Part shown: one piece after another, positions 16,125-24,493 of the stretch
How the letters are laid out: every line of letters begins with the position of its first letter
How positions within the stretch are numbered: position 1 is the stretch's first letter
Origin: Euzebyales bacterium
GTDB lineage: Bacteria > Actinomycetota > Nitriliruptoria > Euzebyales > JAHELV01
Length of the DNA stretch: 64,000 nucleotides
Direction of reading: 5' to 3'
Assembly: GCA_036374135.1 (NCBI GenBank)
Contig: DASUUK010000003.1
Span: forward strand, 1-64,000
Translations under genes and position numbers: made by a program
The notes under the pieces: generated by a model
Databases searched by the model: none
Told to the model about the DNA's origin: nothing
Seen by the model: only the letters and a program-made list of their open reading frames with translations

Positions 16125-17021
16125 TTGGCCAACAGGCACGCCGGGCGGATCGCCGACATACACAAGCACCTCATGCTCGCTGCCCTGCTGGCGGCCGACC
16201 GCCCGATCCTGTACGCGGAGACACACGCCGGCAACGCCGTGTACCCGGAGCAGGCGGGCATGGCGGGTGGTGTGGCAACGCCCCGTGATCCTGTCGCCGA
16301 ACGCGTGTACGGCGTCGCCCGCTTCCTCGATGCGCTCGCCGACGACCCGGCGCTGCGCGGCAGCGCGTACGCCGCCGTGCTCGGCGACCACGTCACCGGT
16401 TCGGCCACGATCCCCGGATCGCCGGCGGTTGCGATGGCTGTCCTGCGGAAGCACGCGACCTACCTGCTGTGCGACATCGACCCGGACAGCACCGCCGACA
16501 TCGAGCGGTGGGCGGTGACCACGGGCCTCGGCGACCGGGTGGCGACCGTGACAGCCGATGGGCTGCGGGCGGTTGGCCGACGGGTCCTGGGTGACGCTGC
16601 CGATCCCGCGACGACGTTCGTCCACGTCGACCCGTACGACCCGTTCGAGGCCCGCGAGGGCGGCGTCTCCGCCGTCGATCTGACCCGGACGATGATGGGT
16701 CAAGGCGTGGCCGTCATGTACTGGTTCGGCTTCGACGCGCCGCATGAGCGGATGTGGGCGGTCGATGCGCTGGCTGGTGCCGCACCGCTGTGGTGCGGCA
16801 TGCTCACGGTCACCGACGACGCTGGCGGCACACGCGACGACGGCGACCTCGGCGCCGCCACCACGCCGGGCGTCGGCAGCGGCGTCGTGTGCGCCAACGT
16901 CCCGGCGGAGGCGACCGCCCGGTGCGCGTTGCTCAGCCGTGCGCTGGCGGACGCGTACGCGGGGGTCCCGCTGCCGTCGGGGACGCCGGGCGGCCTGTCG
17001 TTCGAGGTCGTGCAGGCCTGA
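16125..17021 (+). CDS. RlmJ-like N6-adenine rRNA methyltransferase family protein
   Basis: 298 aa. The start is a TTG at 16125, with GGAGGAGG 6 nt before it; no ATG or GTG is available, because the upstream ATG at 16101 meets a stop. Features: NRHAGRIADIHKHLMLAAL and YAETHAGNAVYP resemble the RlmJ opening (HAGNHADVLKH, then DTHAG). IPGSPAVAMAVLRK matches the YPGSP segment, and the catalytic tetrapeptide region is HVDPYDPFE where RlmJ has DPPYE. RlmJ methylates A2030 of 23S rRNA; the altered catalytic motif leaves target and activity uncertain. Confidence 0.65.
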   Translation: MANRHAGRIADIHKHLMLAALLAADRPILYAETHAGNAVYPEQAGMAGGVATPRDPVAERVYGVARFLDALADDPALRGSAYAAVLGDHVTGSATIPGSPAVAMAVLRKHATYLLCDIDPDSTADIERWAVTTGLGDRVATVTADGLRAVGRRVLGDAADPATTFVHVDPYDPFEAREGGVSAVDLTRTMMGQGVAVMYWFGFDAPHERMWAVDALAGAAPLWCGMLTVTDDAGGTRDDGDLGAATTPGVGSGVVCANVPAEATARCALLSRALADAYAGVPLPSGTPGGLSFEVVQA

Positions 17022-17055
17022 GGGTGGAGGTGGCGCTGGCGGACGTGATCGGAGA

Positions 17056-17508
17056 TCAGGCCGCGGCGGTGGCGGATCCGTCGAACTGCGCGGGCACGAC
17101 GATCAGCGGCGTCGACGAGATCCGCGCGAGACGCTCGGCGAGCGAGCGGCGAAGCGCAGGACGCGTGCCTGCGGCCGCGAGGATCACGGCCGAGTGGTGC
17201 CGGTCGGCGTAGGCGCTGAGTGCCGACGCCGCGTCGTCGGCCGGCACCGTGATGGCGGCTGTCGGGACGCCCGCGTCGCGCACCGGTTCGGCGAGCAGGT
17301 CGACGTACGCCTCGGCCGCATCTGCAGGCGTGATCTCCTCGCCGGCGGCGAAGTCGGCGAGGCGCGCCGTCACCTTCGGCGTGTGGGGAAGGACCAACGC
17401 GAGCGACACGCCGGTGGTCGTCGCGACGCGCGCGGCGACGTCGACGACCTCGCGGTCGCGGGCCGAGCCGTCCAGCGCGACGAGGACGTGGGACATCGTC
17501 GCGGCCAT
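17056..17508 (-). CDS. Universal stress protein (UspA) domain
   Basis: 150 aa from the ATG at 17506-17508, or 146 from the in-frame ATG at 17496; the former has GGTGGG at a workable distance. MSHVLVALDGSARDREVVD is the usual N-terminal strand with the ATP-site Asp. The C terminus lacks a clean G-x2-G-x9-G-S/T ATP loop (AAAGTRPALRRSLAERLARI), so it may be a non-ATP-binding type. It begins 1 nt after the stop of mgsA and is coupled to it. Confidence 0.8.
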   Translation of the reverse strand: MAATMSHVLVALDGSARDREVVDVAARVATTTGVSLALVLPHTPKVTARLADFAAGEEITPADAAEAYVDLLAEPVRDAGVPTAAITVPADDAASALSAYADRHHSAVILAAAGTRPALRRSLAERLARISSTPLIVVPAQFDGSATAAA

Positions 17509-17509
17509 G

Positions 17510-17965
17510 TCAACCCACCAACTGCAGGCGCTCGTTGTGCCCGGCGTAGTCGGGCACGCGCCGCGCGTACTCGCTCGCCAGCAACGGCGACGACACGAGG
17601 AAGTCGGCCGACGCCCGGTTGCAGGCCACCGGGATGTTCCACACCACGCCGATGCGCAGCAGCGCTTTGACGTCGGGATCGTGCGGCTGGGCCTCGAGGG
17701 GATCCCAGAAGAAGACCATGGCGTCGATCTCGCCCTCGGAGATCCGGGCGCCGATCTGCATGTCACCGCCGAGCGGTCCGCTCTGCAGCCGCTCGACCGG
17801 AAGGCCCAGTTCGTGCTCGAGGATGTTGCCGGTCGTGCCGGTCGCGACCAGGTGGTGGTCGGCGAGTGCGTGGCGGTTGTACTCCGCCCACTCGACGAGG
17901 TCGGTCTTGCAGTTGTCGTGTGCGACGAGCGCGATGGTCTTGCGTCCGGTCAGGACGTCCGTCAT
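17510..17965 (-). CDS. mgsA: Methylglyoxal synthase
   Basis: 151 aa. Signature segments: IALVAHDNCKTDLVEW, then TGTTGNILEHELGLPV and SGPLGGDMQIGARISEG with the catalytic Asp in GGDMQIGA, then FFWDPLEAQPHDPDVKALLR with the catalytic His/Asp region. It converts dihydroxyacetone phosphate to methylglyoxal and phosphate, a bypass of lower glycolysis when phosphate is limiting. AAGGAGGAG precedes the ATG at 17963-17965. It is followed without a gap by a universal stress protein gene, so the two are one transcript. Confidence 0.93.
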   Translation of the reverse strand: MTDVLTGRKTIALVAHDNCKTDLVEWAEYNRHALADHHLVATGTTGNILEHELGLPVERLQSGPLGGDMQIGARISEGEIDAMVFFWDPLEAQPHDPDVKALLRIGVVWNIPVACNRASADFLVSSPLLASEYARRVPDYAGHNERLQLVG

Positions 17966-18306
17966 CGGCTCCTCCTTGTCTCTCGTGCAGTCCAGCACGC
18001 CCGCGCGCGGGTTCGCGTCAACGGGTGGCTGGCGGTCGGCTCCGGTGGGTTCTCACCGGAGGGGGTCGTGCTCCCGGAACCACAGCTAGCACCGCACGGG
18101 CGGCTGCGGGTTACATCTCGATGAGCACTTGGTCGCCGGGACGTAACACGATCGGCGACCCACGTCCCAACGCGGCCGGCGCGGCAGGCATTCCACAAGG
18201 GTCGCCCGACATCGGGTGGTACCAGGTGGGCGCCGTTCCCGCCACCACACGGCGATGTCGCTGCGCGTGTCGTGGCGGGCGCGGACCCTGTCTCCGCGGA
18301 AAGGCG
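17966..18306. other. Intergenic stretch, no confident gene
   Basis: 341 bp between mgsA and phoX-like genes. A minus-strand frame ending at 18111 reads PIVLRPGDQVLIEM, perhaps a 33-codon peptide starting near 18212, but it has no ribosome site. It could be the tail of a lost gene. Nothing else is seen. Confidence 0.4.
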
Positions 18307-19776
18307 CTAGAAGCCACCGCCTCCCCAGGGACCCCAGATGGCGAACGTCAGCCCGCTGCTCGCCTGGATGTTGCAGAACAGGGTCTCATGGTCGGGACTG
18401 AACGTCGCGCCGGCGAACTCGTCGTCGGTCCGGCCGGCGATGTTGTTCTTGGCGAAGTCGAAGATCTGACCCTGCCGTGTCAGCCCGCGCAGGAAGTTGC
18501 CTTCGTCACCGTCCTCACAGATCACGAGGGTGCCGGTCCTGCTGGTCGCGATGTTGTCGGGGAAGTCGAGCACGTCCCGGGAAGGCGATTCGTACAGCAG
18601 GTAGAGCTGCTCACGCGTCGTGTGGTACGCCCAGATCTGTCCGCGTCCGGCTCCGAACCCCGACGGATCCTCGTCACCCGGTGGTGTCTCGCCACCCTGG
18701 GTCGACGTGAAGTACACGACCGGGCCGGCCATGGCCGCACCCTCGAGCCTCGAAAAGATCGCACCACCACGTGCGCGGCCCTGGTCGCCGACCGCGACGA
18801 TCGCCTCGTCGTTCGTGAACCCGTCCACATCGGGATCGGGATCGTCGATGTCAACCCATTCGACCGGGTAGCTCGACCCCACCTCCGGGGCCGGAGCGGT
18901 CACACCGGACAGGTCGAGGTTCGGCTGCCCGGCGACGGCCAGCATCTGCAACCGCCCGCCGTCGTCGAGGCGCCCCCGCTTCATCGGGTCGGTCGGTGGC
19001 AGGTAGCGGTAGAAGCCGGACGGGAAGTTGAAGTTGTCCTCGGTCTCGTACACCGCGTTGGTCCGGCGGTCGTACTCCGCGGCCTCGTGGGCGAACCGGC
19101 CCGCGTTGCGGATCGGCTCGCGGTGCCCGCGCTCACCGGCCGGCACCTCGAACAGGTAGCCGTGCTTCTGGGTGAGCAGCGAGTTGTCCTGCCCGGTGAA
19201 GTCGTTGCCGACGTCGGGCCCGTTGACGGTCTCTTCGCACGTGACCCAACTGCCCCACGGCATCGGGCCGCCCGAGCAGTTCATCTGCGTGCCGTTGAGG
19301 CTGACGAAGCTGCGCTCGACGTTGCCGCGGCCGTCGACGAAGACGGTCGTCGTGCCGCCACCCGCCGCAGGATCGTAGGCGGTCGACGGATCACCGAACG
19401 CACCGACGGGACCGTTGACCTCGTGGTTGCGCACGAGCACCGACCGACCGCGCTGGTGACCCCGCTGCACCGGACGCACGTCATCGCCGAACGCGGCCAT
19501 GCCGTCGTGGCGACCGGGAATCACCGTGCCATCGGTGAGGGTGTCGCCGGTCGGGTCGAACGAGCGGTAGCTGAAGCCCTCGGGCAGCAGCAGGCGCTCC
19601 ACGCCGTCGCGCAGATCGGCGACCGGTGTCAGCGGACCGTAGCCCAACTGGCGGCTTTCGCCCGGTGCGGCGCGAGCCGCCGAGGCGAAGAATCCCTGGA
19701 ACGGTCCGGCCATCAGGCCGGCTCCGGTGACGGCAGCGCCCTGCCGCAGGAACGTGCGCCGATCTACATCTGTCAT
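18307..19776 (-). CDS. Secreted PhoX-family (DUF839) phosphatase
   Basis: 489 aa. A Tat signal opens the protein: DRRTFLRQGAAVTGAGLMAG, then an ARA-A cleavage-like site near residue 38. Family landmarks: LLLPEGFSYRSFDPTGD, the strand VRNHEVNGPVG, then GSWVTCEETVNGP with the conserved Glu pair, and the C-terminal GATFSPDHETLFCNIQ. PhoX enzymes are exported, Fe3+/Ca2+-dependent phosphomonoesterases induced by phosphate starvation; a few DUF839 members lack that activity. It diverges from another secreted hydrolase gene across 137 bp that contain a Pho-box-like repeat. Confidence 0.87.
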   Translation of the reverse strand: MTDVDRRTFLRQGAAVTGAGLMAGPFQGFFASAARAAPGESRQLGYGPLTPVADLRDGVERLLLPEGFSYRSFDPTGDTLTDGTVIPGRHDGMAAFGDDVRPVQRGHQRGRSVLVRNHEVNGPVGAFGDPSTAYDPAAGGGTTTVFVDGRGNVERSFVSLNGTQMNCSGGPMPWGSWVTCEETVNGPDVGNDFTGQDNSLLTQKHGYLFEVPAGERGHREPIRNAGRFAHEAAEYDRRTNAVYETEDNFNFPSGFYRYLPPTDPMKRGRLDDGGRLQMLAVAGQPNLDLSGVTAPAPEVGSSYPVEWVDIDDPDPDVDGFTNDEAIVAVGDQGRARGGAIFSRLEGAAMAGPVVYFTSTQGGETPPGDEDPSGFGAGRGQIWAYHTTREQLYLLYESPSRDVLDFPDNIATSRTGTLVICEDGDEGNFLRGLTRQGQIFDFAKNNIAGRTDDEFAGATFSPDHETLFCNIQASSGLTFAIWGPWGGGGF

Positions 19777-19863
19777 CGTCTCACCTTCGCTCAGACTGGC
19801 TGGAGCGTACTCAACGGGCGACTGTCGCACGATGGCCATTCGACGGCGTGAGTGGCGCCTGCC

Positions 19864-19881
19864 CTGTTCATGCTGTTTCAT
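19864..19881 (+). promoter_or_regulatory. Pho-box-like direct repeat
   Basis: CTGTTCATGCTGTTTCATGC contains two TTCATGC units with a 10-nt period, similar to the tandem TTCA/GTCAT repeats bound by PhoP/PhoB-type regulators. It lies between phoX-like and the secreted nuclease/phosphatase gene, about 30 nt before the latter's ATG. The exact consensus for this lineage is unknown. Confidence 0.4.
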
Positions 19882-19913
19882 GCACGTGCCGCAACGCGTA
19901 GAAAGGGCGGCAG

Positions 19914-21191
19914 ATGAGCAGCAGTCGACTGCAGCGTGCACTCGCGACCACACTGGCGGTGGTCATGGCGTTGGCGGTGGCCGCTCCGGCCGCCGCCGGT
20001 CCCGGGCGCGACGATGCGCCCGGACGGCAGACGCTGCGCGCCGCGACCTTCAACGCGTCGCTCAACCGGTTCAACCAGGGCGATCTGGCCGACGATCTGT
20101 CGACGCCCGACGATCCGCAGGCGCAACGCATCGCCGAGATCATCCAGCGTGTCCGTCCCGACGTGCTGCTCATCAACGAGTTCGACTACGACCCCTCGGC
20201 CGTCGACCTGTTCCGTGACAACTACCTGGAGGTCGCACAGGACGGGGCGGAGCCCATCACCTACCCGTACGCGTTCATCGACGAGTCCAACACCGGCGTC
20301 CTGCCCGACACCGAGGTCGACTTCGACGAGAATGGTGTGTTCGCCCTGCCCGGCGACGCATTCGGCTTCGGGTTCTTCCCCGGCCAGTTCGGGATGCTGG
20401 TGCTGTCGCGGTACCCGATCGCGACCGACGAGGTGCGCACGTTCCAGACGTTCCTGTGGCGTGACATGCCCGGCGCGTTGCTGCCGGACGACCCCGACAC
20501 GCCTGAGGAGCCTGGCGACTACTACACCGACGCCGAGCTCGACGTGTTCCGCCTGAGCTCCAAGAGCCACTGGGACGTGCCGATCGAGGTCGGACGCTCG
20601 ACGGTGCACATGCTGGCCGCCCACCCGACGCCGCCGGTGTTCGACGATCCGGTCATCGATCAGAACGGGCTGCGCAACCACGACGAGATCCGGTTCTGGG
20701 CGGACTACGTCCACCCGGGCCGCGGCGGCTACATCTACGACGACGACGGGGAGACCGGCGGTCTGGACCCCGGCGAGCCATTCGTCATCGTCGGCGACTA
20801 CAACGCCGATCCGTTCGACGGTGACAGCGTGGACGGCGCCGCGAACCAACTGCTCGACAGCCCGCGGGTCAACGACCGGATCGTGCCCTCGAGCGCGGGT
20901 GCCGCGACGGACTCGATCGAGGACGGTGGCGTGAACGTCGATCACGAGGGCGACCCCGCCAACGACACGGCCGACTTCAGCGACGCCCCGCCGTTCGGAG
21001 CGGGCAACCTGCGCGTCGACTACGTGCTGCCGAGCCGGCAGCTGACCATCCGCGACAGCGGCGTGTTCTGGCCGACGGAGGACGATCCGTTGTTCCGCCT
21101 GGTCGGCGACGATGACCCTGACGCCGGGGTCCCTCTCAGCTCGGACCATCGCCTGGTGTGGATCGACGTCAAAGTCCCCGGACGCAACTGA
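19914..21191 (+). CDS. Secreted endonuclease/exonuclease/phosphatase-fold protein
   Basis: 425 aa. Sec signal peptide: basic start, hydrophobic core TLAVVMALAVAAP, cleavage near AAAG. The EEP fold is clear: LRAATFNASLNRF (first strand and Asn), VLLINEFDYDP (metal Glu), FGMLVLSRYPI, MLAAHPTPP, VIVGDYNADPFDG (GDxN active-site motif), RVDYVLPS, and the closing LSSDHRLVWIDV (catalytic SDH). Long acidic insertions look lineage-specific. Expected to act outside the cell on nucleic acids or phosphoesters; pairing with PhoX suggests phosphate scavenging. AAGGG precedes the ATG. Confidence 0.88.
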   Translation: MSSSRLQRALATTLAVVMALAVAAPAAAGPGRDDAPGRQTLRAATFNASLNRFNQGDLADDLSTPDDPQAQRIAEIIQRVRPDVLLINEFDYDPSAVDLFRDNYLEVAQDGAEPITYPYAFIDESNTGVLPDTEVDFDENGVFALPGDAFGFGFFPGQFGMLVLSRYPIATDEVRTFQTFLWRDMPGALLPDDPDTPEEPGDYYTDAELDVFRLSSKSHWDVPIEVGRSTVHMLAAHPTPPVFDDPVIDQNGLRNHDEIRFWADYVHPGRGGYIYDDDGETGGLDPGEPFVIVGDYNADPFDGDSVDGAANQLLDSPRVNDRIVPSSAGAATDSIEDGGVNVDHEGDPANDTADFSDAPPFGAGNLRVDYVLPSRQLTIRDSGVFWPTEDDPLFRLVGDDDPDAGVPLSSDHRLVWIDVKVPGRN

Positions 21192-21249
21192 CGAGCGAGG
21201 CCTGTGGACAGCGGCCCGCAGACCTTCCCGGCCCAATTATCCTCCTGTA

Positions 21250-21265
21250 TCGAACACACATTCGA
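21250..21265. promoter_or_regulatory. Near-perfect LexA (SOS) box
   Basis: TCGAACACACATTCGA differs from TCGAAC-N4-GTTCGA at one base. It lies 17 nt before the ATG of the 148-residue unknown gene and just after a TATCCT -10-like hexamer at 21238-21243. Confidence 0.6.
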
Positions 21266-21282
21266 TGCGGGAGGATACGTCG

Positions 21283-21729
21283 ATGCACGTCCTGATGACA
21301 CCGATCACCGGATCCGCCAGGGCCGCCACGGAGGGTGCGCCACTCGACGGTGAACTGGCCGTGCTGCCGGTCGCAGCGACCGACGTGGGCGATGTCGGCG
21401 TCTTCCGCAACCGGTCGCGCCAGTTCGTCGGTCTGGACAGCCACGCCGACGCCTGCATCGTCGAGGTGGCCGAGCTCGATGTGTGCCCCGACGTGGTGCT
21501 GGCCCACATCCAGGAGTCAGCCGCGCGTCACGGACCACGTGACGAGCACCTGCTCGTGGCGCTGGCGGCGCAGATGACGGCGGAGATGCTGCACGTCGCG
21601 GAGCAGTTCCCGATCGGCACGATCCTCCATCGCGACGGCGACCTGGTGCGCGCGATCGTGCCGTTCCCTGACAGCCCCGGCCGGCGTCCGGTGTGCAGTC
21701 CAGGCAACGGCGGCCGTGGCCCGTGGTGA
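21283..21729 (+). CDS. Hypothetical protein, 148 aa, probable SOS gene
   Basis: The ATG at 21283 follows GGGAGG by 8 nt; an in-frame ATG at 21265 is rejected because it lies in the LexA box. The sequence starts MHVLMTPITGSARAATEG, has a beta-rich middle (DGELAVLPVAATDVGDVGVF) and a helix around residues 70-100 (VVLAHIQESAARHGPRDEHL, then LAAQMTAEML). No known domain, signal peptide or membrane span was recognised. One Cys pair region (ADACIVEVAELDVCPD) might bind metal. The upstream box suggests LexA repression. Confidence 0.65.
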   Translation: MHVLMTPITGSARAATEGAPLDGELAVLPVAATDVGDVGVFRNRSRQFVGLDSHADACIVEVAELDVCPDVVLAHIQESAARHGPRDEHLLVALAAQMTAEMLHVAEQFPIGTILHRDGDLVRAIVPFPDSPGRRPVCSPGNGGRGPW

Positions 21730-21771
21730 CAGCGAACGCGACGACCGACGGGGGCGTCGGCGCTGAACGGC

Positions 21772-22218
21772 TCAGCCGCGCTCGTCGCCCGGCGCAACGG
21801 TGGGCGTCGGTGGCGGCTCCGGCTGGTCGGGGGCGGGCATGAACGCGCGGTCCAACGCCATCCAGATGGTGCGCGTCCACGGTGAGATCAGGATCGGCAG
21901 CACCGCGGTGGCCACCAGTCCGATCACCAGCAGCGGCGTCCACGGCACGTCCGGCCACGTGATGACCATCGTCGCCACGAACCCCAGGCCGAACGCGCCC
22001 TCGATGACCGCGAACGCCACGATCATCGCGCCCAGCCAGTACCCCTCCTCCCGTTCGAAGACCAGCCCGCAGCGGGGGCACGGATCATGGATGGTGAGCA
22101 GGCTGGGGAACAGGTCGCCGTGGCCGCAGCGGGGGCACTGCCGTCGGAACCCGCGCGCGAGCAGACGGCCGCGTTGCGTTCCGCGAGCGATCAGGTCGCG
22201 GTCGGTCGGCGGTCTCAC
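21772..22218 (-). CDS. DUF983 small membrane protein with two CxxC motifs
   Basis: 148 aa from a GTG at 22216-22218 that overlaps the stop of the upstream exonuclease gene. An N-terminal zinc-ribbon-like pair (CPRCGHGDLFPS and CPRCGLVFEREEGYW) precedes two hydrophobic spans at about residues 63-85 and 93-112, and a Pro-rich tail. This is the DUF983 layout; the family is widespread in proteobacteria and actinobacteria and has no proven role, though often sited near haem-copper oxidase genes. Coupling here to a nuclease gene may just reflect compact packing. Confidence 0.85.
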   Translation of the reverse strand: MRPPTDRDLIARGTQRGRLLARGFRRQCPRCGHGDLFPSLLTIHDPCPRCGLVFEREEGYWLGAMIVAFAVIEGAFGLGFVATMVITWPDVPWTPLLVIGLVATAVLPILISPWTRTIWMALDRAFMPAPDQPEPPPTPTVAPGDERG

Positions 22219-23159
22219 GGCCCTCCACCCTCGCCCGCGCCTGCGGCCACCCGGTCGAGTGCGGCGAGCAGCCGGTTGCAGGACGCGTCGAGGGCCAGAC
22301 GATCAGCCAGCGCCAGGAGGCCCGCCGGATCAGCCGGTGTGTCGGGCAACGCGTCGTTGACCACGCCCGTGTCGAGGTCGGTCGCCACACGCACCACCGA
22401 GCGTGCCGCGACAAGGTAGTCGTACGAGGCGAGCACCTTGCGCCGGACCGACGCGGTCATGTCCGACGACCGGTCGGCCGCGGCCGCGAGCACGGCGTCC
22501 ACCGTGCCGTACGTGGTCATCAGCGTCGCCGCGGTCTTCTCGCCGATGCCCACGGCACCGGGCAGCCCGTCGCTCGGGTCGCCCCGGAGCAGGGCGTAGT
22601 CGGCGTAGGCTCGGCCGGGGATGTGGTAGCGCCCGGTGATCGCCGACTCGTCGATGACCTCGTGCCGCCCCACGCCGCGGGCGATGTAGAGGACCCGAAC
22701 GTCGCGGGCGTCGTCCACGGTCTGGAACAGATCGCGATCGCCCGTGACCACGTCGACGGGACGGGTGGCGCGCGCCGCGAGGGTGCCGATCACGTCGTCC
22801 GCCTCGTACCCGTCGACGCCGAGCCGGGCGATGCCGAACGCGTCCAGCACCTGCTCGATCAGCGGGACCTGGACGCTGAGCGGGTCGGGCACGCCCTCGG
22901 TGTCGCTCTCGGCCACACGATGGGTCTTGTATGTCGGGACCGCAGCGACGCGCCATGCCGGACGCCAGTCGGCGTCCATGCACGCGACCAGATGGGTGGG
23001 CCGCCGTACGCGTACGAGGTGTGCGATGAAGTCCAGCAAGCCGGACACGGCGTTGACCGGTGTGCCGTCCGCCGCGGTGCGCGGCGGCACACCGAAGAAC
23101 GCGCGGAAGTACAGCGACGGCGCGTCGAGCAGCATCAGGCGTCCGGCTCGGGTTCCCAC
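22215..23159 (-). CDS. 5'-3' exonuclease (FEN/Pol I N-terminal-like)
   Basis: 314 aa stand-alone version of the DNA polymerase I 5' nuclease domain. Motifs: LLDAPSLYFRAFFG (first Asp and Arg), VACMDADWRPAWR, YKTHR, then GYEADDVIGTLA and VTGDRDLFQTVDD for the metal-binding Asps, and the H3TH turn GDPSDGLPGAVGIGEKTAA. Such proteins process RNA primers and flaps alongside Pol I in actinobacteria. The start is ATG or a nearby codon at 23159, in only 28 bp from the divergent DUF1353 gene. Confidence 0.9.
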   Translation of the reverse strand: MGTRAGRLMLLDAPSLYFRAFFGVPPRTAADGTPVNAVSGLLDFIAHLVRVRRPTHLVACMDADWRPAWRVAAVPTYKTHRVAESDTEGVPDPLSVQVPLIEQVLDAFGIARLGVDGYEADDVIGTLAARATRPVDVVTGDRDLFQTVDDARDVRVLYIARGVGRHEVIDESAITGRYHIPGRAYADYALLRGDPSDGLPGAVGIGEKTAATLMTTYGTVDAVLAAAADRSSDMTASVRRKVLASYDYLVAARSVVRVATDLDTGVVNDALPDTPADPAGLLALADRLALDASCNRLLAALDRVAAGAGEGGGP

Positions 23160-23175
23160 GGCCCAAGGGTGCCAC

Positions 23176-23181
23176 TACCCT
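23176..23181 (+). promoter_or_regulatory. -10 element of likely leaderless promoter
   Basis: TACCCT (TANNNT) lies 6 nt before the ATG at 23188, and there is no ribosome site between. Confidence 0.4.
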
Positions 23182-23187
23182 GCGGCC

Positions 23188-23970
23188 ATGACCGACACCA
23201 CGCGCGACGGGCCACAGTGGCGCCACGGCTTCGACATCGACGGGCAGTCCGGCGGGCCGATCCGGCTCGCGCAGGTCGACCGCCGCTTCTTCGAGCTGCG
23301 CTCACGCATCGACTTCCGGGGTCACACCGGCCTGGAGGGTCGTGTGCCCGACGCGACCATCGCCAGGATCAGAACGCTCGATCCGCCAGAGCGGTTCCTG
23401 ACCGACCTCGGGTCCGTTCCCGGCCCGACGCGCTGGTTCCTCGGTAGCTACGGCGAGCACACGCCGGCCGTCATCATCCACGACTGGCTCATCCCGGTCT
23501 CCCGGACGTGCGGGCTGGACGGCATGACCGATCAGTACGCCGACCGGTACATGCGCTTCATGCTCGACGAGGTCGGCGTCCGCTGGCTCAAGCGGTGGAT
23601 CATGTGGGCGGCCGTGGCGCTGCGCACGCGCTACGCAGCCGGCGGACTGCGGCGGGTCTCGGTCGTGGCCTGGCTGGTCGCCGCACTGATCGGGCTGTCG
23701 ACGTTCCTGTACACGCTGCTGTTCGGCGAGATCGGCTGGGTCACCGTGGCCGCGGCGGTCGCGCCGGCGCTGTTCGCCGGCCTGTGGGGACGCCAGTACG
23801 GCGCGGGACTGATCGCCGGTCTCACGGTGCCGTGGCTGCTACCCCCGACCGTGCTCGCCGTCATCGGCTACGCGATCTACTGGGTGATCGAGAGCATCGC
23901 CGGTGTGGTGCTGGCCTGGCTCGGCCGTGCACCGCAAGACCCGGGCACCATGGCGGCGGAGGGCATGTGA
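23188..23970 (+). CDS. DUF1353 protein with C-terminal membrane spans
   Basis: 260 aa. Residues 1-150 are a DUF1353 domain: FLTDLGSVPGPTRWFLG, the core AVIIHDWLI with conserved His-Asp, and ADRYMRFMLDEVGV. DUF1353 is common in phage-related genes and resembles a peptidase-like fold. Residues 155-250 add about three to four hydrophobic spans (VVAWLVAALIGLSTFLYTL, and others), a layout seen in cellular rather than phage versions. No phage genes are nearby. Probably a membrane-tethered cytosolic domain; function unknown. Confidence 0.75.
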   Translation: MTDTTRDGPQWRHGFDIDGQSGGPIRLAQVDRRFFELRSRIDFRGHTGLEGRVPDATIARIRTLDPPERFLTDLGSVPGPTRWFLGSYGEHTPAVIIHDWLIPVSRTCGLDGMTDQYADRYMRFMLDEVGVRWLKRWIMWAAVALRTRYAAGGLRRVSVVAWLVAALIGLSTFLYTLLFGEIGWVTVAAAVAPALFAGLWGRQYGAGLIAGLTVPWLLPPTVLAVIGYAIYWVIESIAGVVLAWLGRAPQDPGTMAAEGM

Positions 23971-24334
23971 GGCACCGATCGGCCGGTCGTTCGCGACGAC
24001 CAGATCGCCGATGTCGGAGGCGATGTCGTCGGCGAGCCATCACCTCGCGTTGACGACGTCACGCCGACACGCCCCGTCGTGACGTCGTCGGAGAGCGGCG
24101 CTCGATCTCGTCGAACGGCACGGTGAGCCGCACGACCCGCAGCGGCACGTCCACCCAGCAGGGTCGGTTGTTCGGCTTACCTACCACGCACCAGGCGTCG
24201 TGTACGGCGTGGACATCCGCAGTCGGCGTGGCCGCGTTGTTCGGCGGCTCACCTGTCAGGTCACGACGTTCGTTGGCGGGCTTGCCTTTGTTGACGGCCC
24301 TGCGTGAGGATCTCCTCGAGGTCTGGAGGTCGCG
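23971..24334. other. Intergenic stretch, possible gene-end fragment
   Basis: 364 bp before the DUF1059-like gene. On the minus strand a frame ending at 24059 reads WVDVPLRVVRLTVPFDEIER, which looks like the end of a protein, but it has no matching upstream coding sequence. GC content falls towards 24300. No RNA gene or clear promoter was found. Confidence 0.35.
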
Positions 24335-24493
24335 ATGGCGCTGAGAATGACCTGCATGTGCGGGTATGTCATCGAGGGTGAGGACGACGACGAGTTCTGG
24401 AGGAATGCGCAGGGTCACATGGGTGTGTTGCACCCGGAGCTGGTCCGCAGCGTCACCCGCGAAGACATCCTCGCGCAGGCCGAGCAGCTCTAG
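24335..24493 (+). CDS. DUF1059-like small metal-binding protein, 52 aa
   Basis: ATG at 24335 with TGGAGG 7 nt upstream. The short protein has CMCGYVIEGEDDDEFWRNAQ, then GHMGVLHPELVRSVTREDIL. The CxC pair and the His...HPEL segment match the DUF1059 small-protein pattern, predicted to bind a metal. Its stop overlaps the stop of the SARP gene on the other strand by a few bases, so the two are convergent with no terminator space. It is too short to be found by usual length filters. Confidence 0.75.
   Translation: MALRMTCMCGYVIEGEDDDEFWRNAQGHMGVLHPELVRSVTREDILAQAEQL

Noticed and set aside
17866-19851. 661-residue open frame on the plus strand
   Set aside because: Entirely antisense to mgsA and the PhoX gene; no protein-family signal.
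24059-24433. 124-residue minus-strand frame before the SARP gene
   Set aside because: Antisense to the DUF1059-like gene and without a domain; only its last 20 residues look protein-like, mentioned in the interval entry.
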